In this document: positions 1-4,835 of the stretch, piece by piece
How positions within the stretch are numbered: position 1 is the stretch's first letter
Layout: every line of letters starts with the position of its first letter
Origin: Dysgonamonadaceae bacterium
Lineage (GTDB): Bacteria; Bacteroidota; Bacteroidia; Bacteroidales; Azobacteroidaceae
NCBI GenBank assembly: GCA_031256015.1
Contig: JAIRRK010000062.1
Location: 1-5,688 of the forward strand
DNA length: 5,688 nt
Direction of reading: 5' to 3'
Notes under the pieces: generated by a model
What the model was told of the DNA's origin: nothing
The model's input: only the letters and a program-made list of their open reading frames with translations
Databases searched by the model: none
Program-made: the position numbers and the translations under genes

Positions 1-623
1 ACCGATTTATTACAAAATCTTTCTCCATTCTGAATGTAAAAAACAATTCCTCCGGACAGTAAAATGAAAAGTATCAACCAAACTACTTTTACGATTATCT
101 TTTTATTTTTTTTCTCGCAGGGTCCTTTTTCTTCCTGTTCACCCTCTTGTTCATCCTCCTCTTCAATCCGCGTATCCGTTAATTCTTGTTCGGATAGCAT
201 TTCCGGTTCTTCGGCATCCTCTGAATCATCTTCCAAATCATCATCGTTTTCTGTCGAAAGTATCATTGCAGTCGTCAGCTCTGATTCTTCCTCGGAAATC
301 GACTCGTCCAACTCGACAGGTTCGAATATGGAAAAAGGTTCATTAACCTCTCTTGCAAGCTGAACATCAGGAATATAATTTATTTTATCATGGGCAGGAA
401 CAATCACTCGAGTTCCTAAATTCACATCAATACTTTCCCTTTCATCGACCTGAGTCAGTTTAAAACTTCCTAAACCTTTTATTTTTACGAATCCGTCTTG
501 TAATAATTCATCCGAAATCGCACCGAAATATTCTTTCAGAAACAATTCCGCTTCTTTTTTAGAAATGCCGGCTTTCTCTGCCAGAAAAGAAATTAAATCA
601 TGCAGGCTCACTTTTTCATTCAT
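1..623 (-). CDS. Membrane-anchored HU-like DNA-binding protein (C-terminus beyond the window)
   Basis: An open frame of 207 codons starts at ATG 621-623 and runs off the left edge, so the C-terminus is missing. Residues 1 to about 94 look like an HU/IHF fold: a helical N-terminus with KAGISKKEAELFL, the strand motif VKIKGLGSFKL, and a C-terminal PAHDKINYIPDVQLAREVN that matches the usual end of HU. The proline-tipped arm sequence of classical HU (NPxTG) is replaced by NLGTR. Residues about 95-167 are very rich in Glu and Asp with few basic residues, probably a disordered linker. A basic KKNKK then precedes a hydrophobic stretch at about residues 176-197 (contains VVWLILFILL), a likely transmembrane helix. 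By the positive-inside rule the HU part would be cytoplasmic and the missing C-terminus periplasmic. It starts 4 bases after the stop of the HU-like gene before it, so it is probably the fourth gene of the ftsY operon. Its exact role is not known to me; tethering DNA to the membrane is inference. Confidence 0.85.
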   Translation of the reverse strand, partial: MNEKVSLHDLISFLAEKAGISKKEAELFLKEYFGAISDELLQDGFVKIKGLGSFKLTQVDERESIDVNLGTRVIVPAHDKINYIPDVQLAREVNEPFSIFEPVELDESISEEESELTTAMILSTENDDDLEDDSEDAEEPEMLSEQELTDTRIEEEDEQEGEQEEKGPCEKKNKKIIVKVVWLILFILLSGGIVFYIQNGERFCNKS

Positions 624-627
624 GGCT

Positions 628-906
628 TTATTTTTTAAGTTTTCCTTTCAATGAACTCGAAACTTTGAACTTAATCACTAACTTCGGCGGGATTAACATT
701 CGTTTTCCCGAAACGGGACTTACGCTTAAACGCTCACTTCGTTTTTTTACTTCCAACGAGCCAATATGTCCCAATGTAATTGTATTTCCTTTCAATAATT
801 CGGCCTTTACAATTTCGGCGACATCATTCATCCGTTTTGAAACTTCCGTTTTGGGGAGTTTTAATTTCCCGGATAACCGGGTTGCAAATTCTGAGGAATT
901 CATCAT
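628..906 (-). CDS. Small HU-family DNA-binding protein
   Basis: This encodes about 92 residues, the usual length of HU/IHF proteins, which act as dimers that bend DNA in the nucleoid. Visible family features are an N-terminal helical part (EFATRLSGKL), the GNTITLGHIGSLEVKKR strand pair, a SPVSGKR segment (residues 62-68) in place of the DNA-intercalating NPxTG arm tip, and a C-terminal VIKFKVSSSLKGKLKK resembling the HU FKPGKxLK ending. The protein is very basic at the C-terminus. The same frame is open to an ATG at 949-951, but that start would overlap rimO by 32 bases and add an un-HU-like 15-residue tail. The paired ATGs at 901-906 put the start where HU proteins begin and leave 13 bases after the rimO stop, so I chose 906. 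It lies between rimO and the membrane-anchored HU-like gene and is probably co-transcribed with both. It is more divergent than the housekeeping HU and might pair with its downstream neighbour; that is inference. Confidence 0.85.
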   Translation of the reverse strand: MMNSSEFATRLSGKLKLPKTEVSKRMNDVAEIVKAELLKGNTITLGHIGSLEVKKRSERLSVSPVSGKRMLIPPKLVIKFKVSSSLKGKLKK

Positions 907-919
907 TATATCAATTTGT

Positions 920-2221
920 TTAAGAGTGAATACATTTTGCGAGTAAATCAAAAGATTGGCTTCCGGTTATTTCGACATCATAAAAGTGACCAATTTGCAT
1001 TTTTCCGTTTTTTTCAATCAATACTTCCGGATCAACTTCCGGAGAATCGTATTCCGTACGGCCAATATAAAAACCGGCTTCTTCTCTATCGATAATCACT
1101 TTGAGGGTTCGTCCTATTTGGGATTGATTTACTTCATCAGCTATTTTTTCCTGAACAGTCATCAGTTCATTCATCCGCAACTGTTTTATTTCATCCGAAA
1201 CATTATCTTGATAATGAAGCGCAGAATAAGTACCTTCTTCCTCCGAATAAGGAAATGCGCCCAAACGCTCGAAACGCATCTCCTTAACAAAATCCAGCAA
1301 ATCCTGAAAATCTTCTTCCGTTTCGTCCGAGAATCCGACCATCATGGTTGTTCGAAGATAAATACCCGGAACTTCTTCTCTTATTTTTTTTAACAAGTCT
1401 ATGGTTTCTTCACGGGTGATGTTCCTTCTCATCTTTTTCAAGACGGCATTGCTGCTATGTTGCAATGCTATATCCAGATAGTTACAAACATTCGTTTTTT
1501 CTCTCATCACTTTCAATAAATCCATTGGAAAATGAGTCGGATAAGCATAATGCAAACGAATCCATTCAACCCCTTTTATTTCGGAAATTCGTTCAACCAA
1601 TTCCGCTAAATTGTATTTTTTATAAATGTCTTTTCCGTAATAAGTTAAATCCTGAGCGACCAATTGAAATTCTTTCACTCCTTTATCAACCAAAAATTTC
1701 ACTTCTGCTTCAATTTCCTCAATCGGACGGGACTTATATGTTCCCGTGATCATCGGAATTGAACAATAAGCACAAGCGCGATTACATCCTTCGGCTATTT
1801 TAAGATAGGAAAAATGAGAAGGGGTTGTAATCTCTCTTTCATTAGCAAGCTCATTATGATACGATTTACCCAAATCGGAAATTAATTCTTTCCAATTGAA
1901 TTTTCCGTAATATTTGTCCACTTCCGGAATCAGTTCCTGCAGTTCTTTCAAATAACGTTCCGACAAGCATCCCATTACGAACAATTTGCAGATACGATTG
2001 GCTTTTCGCGCTTCTCCGAATTGAAGAATCGTATTAACGGATTCCTCTTTAGCGTCACCTATGAATCCGCAGGTATTTATAACAACAATACTTCCTTCCG
2101 AAACTTTCGAATCGTGCGACACGGCATAACCGTTAGCGGTAAATTGTCGCATCAGAAACTCGGAATCGACTAAATTTTTTGAACAACCTAAAGTTATGAT
2201 ATCTACCTTATTCGTTTTCAT
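920..2221 (-). CDS. rimO: Ribosomal protein S12 methylthiotransferase RimO
   Basis: RimO is a radical-SAM enzyme that adds a methylthio group to a conserved aspartate of ribosomal protein S12, using two iron-sulfur clusters. The 433-residue length is normal for the family. The N-terminal MTTase domain supplies three cluster cysteines: C13 in TLGCSKN, C51 in INTCGF and C85 in VMGCLSERY. The radical-SAM cluster cysteines C146, C150 and C153 sit in EGCNRACAYCSIPMITG. Further family motifs are LDIALQHSSNAVLKKMRR (249-266), GFSDETEEDF (296-305, where many relatives have GFPGET) and GAFPYSEEEGT (321-331). Residues about 368-432 form the C-terminal TRAM substrate-binding domain. The GCSKN and AFPYSxEEGT signatures favour RimO over the tRNA enzyme MiaB. 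The ATG overlaps the ftsY stop in an ATGA arrangement, which suggests coupled translation. The HU-like gene follows after 13 bases. Confidence 0.97.
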   Translation of the reverse strand: MKTNKVDIITLGCSKNLVDSEFLMRQFTANGYAVSHDSKVSEGSIVVINTCGFIGDAKEESVNTILQFGEARKANRICKLFVMGCLSERYLKELQELIPEVDKYYGKFNWKELISDLGKSYHNELANEREITTPSHFSYLKIAEGCNRACAYCSIPMITGTYKSRPIEEIEAEVKFLVDKGVKEFQLVAQDLTYYGKDIYKKYNLAELVERISEIKGVEWIRLHYAYPTHFPMDLLKVMREKTNVCNYLDIALQHSSNAVLKKMRRNITREETIDLLKKIREEVPGIYLRTTMMVGFSDETEEDFQDLLDFVKEMRFERLGAFPYSEEEGTYSALHYQDNVSDEIKQLRMNELMTVQEKIADEVNQSQIGRTLKVIIDREEAGFYIGRTEYDSPEVDPEVLIEKNGKMQIGHFYDVEITGSQSFDLLAKCIHS

Positions 2222-3177
2222 TCGTTGCCAAATAAAGAATTAACAAATTCTCTTTTTCTGAAAATTTGCAAATCTTCCATTCCTTCTCCAATTCCTATAT
2301 ATTTCACCGGTATTTGTAATTGGTCTGAAATCCCTATCACAACTCCTCCTTTCGCCGTACCGTCTAATTTGGTAATTGCCAAAGCGGTTATTTCGGTTGC
2401 TTTGGAAAATTCTTTCGCCTGATTGTATGCGTTTTGACCGGTTGAACCATCCAATATCAGAAGCACTTCATGCGGAGCATCAGGTACGATTTTTTTCATT
2501 ACATTTTTTATTTTCGTTAATTCGTTCATCAAATTAACTTTATTATGAAGTCGTCCGGCCGTATCGATAATCACCACATCAGCATCGTGAGAAACAGCCG
2601 AAGAAAGTGTATCGTAGGCAACGGATGCCGGGTCCGAGCCCATCTTTTGTTTTACAATCGGAACCCCTACTCTTTCGCTCCAAATATCTAATTGTTCAAC
2701 AGCTGCGGCTCGAAAAGTATCGGCAGCTCCCAAGTAAACTTTTTTTCCTTTCTTTTTGAAATGATAGGCTAATTTCCCGATAGTGGTTGTTTTACCTACT
2801 CCGTTTACTCCCACGACCATCATTACATAAGGTTTAGTTACATTTGCCGGGATTTCAAAATCTTCCAATTCCTCCACATTATTATTTTGCAGCATGGAGG
2901 CAATCTCCTCTCTGAGGATATTTGTCAATTCATTGGTATCTAAATATTTATCACGAGCAATTCTTTCTTCTATCCGTTCAATTACTTTGAGGGTTGTTTC
3001 CACGCCGACATCGGAAGTCACCAAAACTTCTTCCAAGTTATCTAAAACAGCATCATCTACTTTGGATTTTCCGGCAACGGCGCGGGCTATTTTATCAAAA
3101 ACATTTTCTTTTGTTTTCGATAAACCTTTATCTAAATTTTCTTTTTTATCTTTTGAGAAAAAACTGAATACACTCAT
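2218..3177 (-). CDS. ftsY: Signal recognition particle receptor FtsY
   Basis: FtsY is the membrane-associated GTPase that receives SRP-ribosome-nascent-chain complexes and passes them to the Sec translocon. The 319-residue protein is the short form: an NG core with only about 25 lysine-rich residues ahead of the N domain rather than the long acidic A domain of E. coli. The N domain covers roughly residues 25-100. The G domain shows the P-loop GVNGVGKT (123-130), DTFRAAA (153-159), DTAGRLHNK (205-213), the guanine-specificity motif TKLDGTAKGG (269-278) and the closing GIGEGMEDLQIF (295-306). The DTFRAAA and GIGEGMEDL forms distinguish FtsY from its homologue Ffh, and there is no Met-rich M domain. 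The ATG at 3175-3177 has no Shine-Dalgarno sequence, as usual in this phylum. It is the first gene of an operon with its own promoter and overlaps rimO by 4 bases. Confidence 0.98.
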   Translation of the reverse strand: MSVFSFFSKDKKENLDKGLSKTKENVFDKIARAVAGKSKVDDAVLDNLEEVLVTSDVGVETTLKVIERIEERIARDKYLDTNELTNILREEIASMLQNNNVEELEDFEIPANVTKPYVMMVVGVNGVGKTTTIGKLAYHFKKKGKKVYLGAADTFRAAAVEQLDIWSERVGVPIVKQKMGSDPASVAYDTLSSAVSHDADVVIIDTAGRLHNKVNLMNELTKIKNVMKKIVPDAPHEVLLILDGSTGQNAYNQAKEFSKATEITALAITKLDGTAKGGVVIGISDQLQIPVKYIGIGEGMEDLQIFRKREFVNSLFGNE

Positions 3178-3253
3178 GTATTTTAAGAATTATTGATTAC
3201 GAATTATCAGCGATTAAGTTTTATATTTGATAACCAAACTAATTGGCTGAATG

Positions 3254-3261
3254 CAAAGGTA
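3254..3261 (-). promoter_or_regulatory. Probable -7 box of the ftsY operon promoter
   Basis: On the minus strand this reads TACCTTTG, a match to the Bacteroidota -7 consensus TAnnTTTG. It lies about 76 bases before the ftsY ATG and just after the terminator of the ribosomal operon. No clear TTG -33 element is seen at the right distance, only a T-rich stretch, so the call rests on the -7 box and position. Confidence 0.55.
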
Positions 3262-3276
3262 TAAAAAATAATCCAT

Positions 3277-3312
3277 AAAAAAACTTCCTTGCAATCACTC
3301 ATCACAAGGAAG
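3277..3312 (-). terminator. Intrinsic terminator of the rpmB-rpmG-DUF4295 operon
   Basis: On the minus strand, CTTCCTTG (3305-3312) pairs perfectly with CAAGGAAG (3284-3291) around a 13-base loop and is followed at once by seven T residues (3277-3283). It sits about 87 bases after the DUF4295 stop and just upstream of the ftsY promoter, so it separates the two operons. Confidence 0.88.
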
Positions 3313-3398
3313 CCCTTTTATAATTTATAACACCGGAACCGAAAACGAAAAATAAAACTTTTATTTCATGTTCTATTTTTCATTCGTTCCTTCTTTCA

Positions 3399-3551
3399 TT
3401 ATTTAAAGTAATCTTTTACAGCTTCGTTAGGAATCATTTCTTCTTTGAAAGTATAAGCTCCTGTTTTAGTAGATTTTACCATCTTAATTACTTTGGAATA
3501 AGAACGTCCTTCCGATTTTTCGCGGTATCCCGCAACGGTTTTCTTTGCCAT
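3399..3551 (-). CDS. DUF4295 family protein, ribosomal protein bL38
   Basis: This 50-residue basic protein is easily missed because of its size. It begins MAKKTVAGYREK and ends PNEAVKDYFK, with a lysine-rich middle (SKVIKMVKSTKTGAYTFKEE). I recognise it as the DUF4295 family, found in Bacteroidota next to rpmB and rpmG. From memory, this protein was identified as an extra large-subunit protein, bL38, in the Flavobacterium johnsoniae ribosome structure; I cannot verify that here. The ATG at 3549-3551 comes 8 bases after the rpmG stop, so it is the last gene of the ribosomal operon, and the operon terminator follows. The sequence shows no cysteine and no membrane segment. Confidence 0.9.
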   Translation of the reverse strand: MAKKTVAGYREKSEGRSYSKVIKMVKSTKTGAYTFKEEMIPNEAVKDYFK

Positions 3552-3559
3552 GATTTATC

Positions 3560-3748
3560 TTATTTTATTTCTTTATGTAAAGTCATTTTTTTCAAGATAG
3601 GATTATATTTCTTCAATTCTAACCTACTTGTTGTATTTTTTCTGTTCTTCGTTGTGATGTAACGAGAAGTTCCCGGCATACCACTTTCTTTGTGTTCAGT
3701 ACATTCCAATATAACTTGAACTCTGTTTCCTTTTGCTTTCTTTGCCAT
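3560..3748 (-). CDS. rpmG: 50S ribosomal protein L33 (bL33)
   Basis: A component of the large ribosomal subunit near the E site. The 62 residues begin [20 protein letters not shown] and contain the family motif [24 protein letters not shown]. Only one cysteine (C15) remains, so the four-cysteine zinc ribbon of the C+ form is absent. The pairs are replaced by CTEH and NPILKK, making this the zinc-independent C- type, which is normal for Bacteroidales and slightly longer than the E. coli protein. It follows rpmB by 20 bases and precedes the DUF4295 gene by 8. An AGGAG element lies 10 bases before the ATG (see the separate entry). Confidence 0.97.
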   Translation of the reverse strand: MAKKAKGNRVQVILECTEHKESGMPGTSRYITTKNRKNTTSRLELKKYNPILKKMTLHKEIK

Positions 3749-3758
3749 TTTTTAAGGT

Positions 3759-3763
3759 CTCCT
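3759..3763 (-). promoter_or_regulatory. Shine-Dalgarno-like AGGAG before rpmG
   Basis: The minus strand reads AGGAG here, with 10 bases to the rpmG ATG. None of the other starts in the window has such a motif, in keeping with the weak use of Shine-Dalgarno pairing in Bacteroidota. It could be chance or a real translational signal. Confidence 0.4.
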
Positions 3764-3768
3764 AATTT

Positions 3769-4008
3769 TTATACGTTTAAATAACCTTTTTCCGCAGCTT
3801 TTTTAATCGCTGCATCCAATCCTAATTTATTGATTGTGCGTAATCCGTTAGCTGAAATATTCAAGCGGACCCAACAATCTTGTTCTACCCAATAGAACTT
3901 TTTAGTGAATAGGTTGACATCAAATTTTCTCTTTGTTTTGCGATTCGAGTGCGAAACATTGTTGCCCACCATTGCTTTTTTTCCGGTAATTTGACAAATT
4001 TTCGACAT
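3769..4008 (-). CDS. rpmB: 50S ribosomal protein L28 (bL28)
   Basis: A large-subunit protein of 79 residues, normal length. Recognisable segments are [20 protein letters not shown] at the start, [20 protein letters not shown], and the C-terminal [20 protein letters not shown]. Cysteines at 5 and 45 do not form the four-cysteine zinc site of some relatives. It is the first gene of the ribosomal operon: the promoter lies 76-107 bases upstream and rpmG follows after 20 bases. There is no Shine-Dalgarno sequence before the ATG at 4006-4008. Confidence 0.98.
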   Translation of the reverse strand: MSKICQITGKKAMVGNNVSHSNRKTKRKFDVNLFTKKFYWVEQDCWVRLNISANGLRTINKLGLDAAIKKAAEKGYLNV

Positions 4009-4083
4009 TGCTGTATGTTATTTTAATTTCTACCTGTTTTACTTATTTCCGTCATTACGAAAGAGTTTTCCGCAATCAGCGTG

Positions 4084-4115
4084 CAAAGATAAAAAACATT
4101 TTTATTTTATACAAA
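4084..4115 (-). promoter_or_regulatory. Promoter of the rpmB-rpmG-DUF4295 operon
   Basis: On the minus strand TTTG (4112-4115) is followed after 20 bases by TATCTTTG (4084-4091). This fits the Bacteroidota -33/-7 arrangement (TTTG, about 19-20 bases, TAnnTTTG) very well. Transcription would begin near 4077-4080, giving a leader of about 70 bases before rpmB, in which I see no clear stable hairpin. The -33 box lies only 12 bases after the lrp stop codon, with no terminator between, so some read-through from lrp is possible. Confidence 0.8.
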
Positions 4116-4127
4116 CTTATTTTCCTG

Positions 4128-4604
4128 TCATTCTTCTTTAAATTCGAAGTCCATGGGAATTTGACGTCGAAAAGCCTCTTTAAAGGAGATGAGTGTTTCC
4201 GTCCGAGCCAAACCCAAAGGCTGCAATTTCGAGTGAATAATTTGAAGAAGGTGTTGATTATTTTTTGCGAAAAGTTTGATAAACAAATCATATTGTCCGG
4301 TTATGTAGTGACATTCAACCACTTCCGGTATTTTTTTCAAAGCTTCCACCACATGGCTGAATTGTTCGGGATCTTTCAAAAACAATCCCATGTAAGCCGA
4401 TGTTTCATAACCTACTTTATTGTGGTCGACAATAAATTCAGAACCTTTGATTATTCCGAGATTCGTTAATTTTTGAATACGCTGATGAATAGCGGCTCCT
4501 GACACATTACAAACTCTTGCAATTTCCAAAAAGGGAATTCGAGCCTCGTTAATTATCATTTTCAGGATTTTTTCATCTAATTCATCCAACTGGTGATGTC
4601 CCAT
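4128..4604 (-). CDS. Lrp/AsnC-family transcriptional regulator
   Basis: A 158-residue DNA-binding regulator of the Lrp/AsnC (feast/famine) type, which usually senses amino acids and binds DNA as dimers or octamers. Residues about 6-55 form the N-terminal helix-turn-helix domain. It begins LDELDEKILKMI, the helix pair is FLEIARVCNVSGAAIHQRI (25-43), and the recognition helix is near 35-46. Residues about 66-145 form the RAM ligand and oligomerisation domain, with the hallmark GQYDLFIKL (103-111). The effector and target genes cannot be told from sequence; Lrp, AsnC and other paralogues share these features. It is preceded by its own promoter with a candidate operator inside it, which suggests autoregulation. 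It stands between a FISUMP-domain gene and the ribosomal operon and has no obvious functional link to either. Confidence 0.95.
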   Translation of the reverse strand: MGHHQLDELDEKILKMIINEARIPFLEIARVCNVSGAAIHQRIQKLTNLGIIKGSEFIVDHNKVGYETSAYMGLFLKDPEQFSHVVEALKKIPEVVECHYITGQYDLFIKLFAKNNQHLLQIIHSKLQPLGLARTETLISFKEAFRRQIPMDFEFKEE

Positions 4605-4629
4605 TATTAATGATTTTTATTTGGTTGCA

Positions 4630-4655
4630 CAAATATAAAAGATATTTGAATTCAA
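4630..4655 (-). promoter_or_regulatory. Promoter of the Lrp/AsnC-family gene
   Basis: The minus strand carries TATATTTG (4630-4637), a perfect match to the Bacteroidota -7 consensus, 25 bases before the ATG. A TTG at 4653-4655 is a possible -33 element, but the 15-base spacer is shorter than the usual 19-20, so the -33 part is uncertain. Confidence 0.65.
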
Positions 4656-4659
4656 TATC
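4641..4659. promoter_or_regulatory. Imperfect palindrome, candidate Lrp-type operator
   Basis: GATATT and AATATC arms flank a central GAATTC; the two halves are offset by one extra T. The element sits in the spacer and -33 zone of the promoter just described, where a bound regulator would block RNA polymerase. Lrp-family proteins often repress their own genes through AT-rich dyads of this kind. The assignment as an operator is inference. Confidence 0.35.
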
Positions 4660-4679
4660 GTTTTTTGCTGTTTTTTAAC

Positions 4680-4702
4680 AAAGCAAACCTTGACTTTGCT
4701 TT
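4680..4702. repeat. Perfect 8-base inverted repeat upstream of the lrp promoter
   Basis: AAAGCAAA (4680-4687) and TTTGCTTT (4695-4702) are exact inverted copies around a 7-base centre. The dyad lies upstream of the probable lrp promoter and downstream of the FISUMP terminator. It lacks a following T-run on the minus strand that would make it a terminator, so a second regulator-binding site is the more natural reading, but this is not proven. Confidence 0.4.
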
Positions 4703-4780
4703 TCCGGAATGAATAGTCAATCGACTTTTCCTTTGTTTGCGGGGAAAATGAAGAATTACGCGAAGTACTAAATAGAAAGC

Positions 4781-4808
4781 AAAAAAGAGATGCAGTTACC
4801 CGCATCCC
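4781..4808 (-). terminator. Intrinsic terminator of the FISUMP-domain gene
   Basis: On the minus strand GGGATGC (4802-4808) pairs with GCATCTC (4787-4793), with one G-T pair, around an 8-base loop and is followed directly by six T residues (4781-4786). It starts 27 bases after the stop codon at 4836-4838. Confidence 0.82.
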
Positions 4809-4829
4809 TTAACTCTTAGTTCTTAACTC
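4808..4829. repeat. Short direct repeat CTTAACTC
   Basis: CTTAACTC occurs at 4808-4815 and again at 4822-4829, filling the space between the FISUMP stop codon and the terminator stem. No function is evident; it is recorded because it adjoins the candidate variable region. Confidence 0.4.
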
Positions 4830-4835
4830 ACCCGC

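Noticed and set aside
64..363. Plus-strand serine-rich open frame
   Set aside because: It is the reverse reading of the Glu/Asp-rich linker of the minus-strand HU-like gene: GAA/GAT/GAG codons read as TTC/ATC/CTC, which gives a serine-rich shadow frame. It has no promoter and no family features.
907..951. Extended start for the small HU-like gene at ATG 949-951
   Set aside because: It would overlap rimO by 32 bases and add residues with no HU counterpart. The paired ATGs at 901-906 fit the family start.
3222..3229. TATATTTG on the plus strand, a possible -7 box
   Set aside because: No plus-strand gene follows; it points into the 3' direction of ftsY-rimO and probably arises by chance in AT-rich DNA.
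3350..3366. AAATAAAA-C-TTTTATTT palindrome after the DUF4295 gene
   Set aside because: It consists almost only of A and T with a one-base centre, so it would not form a stable RNA hairpin. The true terminator is at 3277-3312.
4076..4291. Minus-strand frame overlapping the 3' half of lrp
   Set aside because: It is an out-of-frame shadow of the Lrp RAM-domain coding sequence that runs into the rpmB promoter.
4617..4805. Minus-strand 62-codon open frame
   Set aside because: It spans the FISUMP terminator, both dyads and the lrp promoter, and its product is low-complexity with no family resemblance. The stretch reads as intergenic regulatory DNA.
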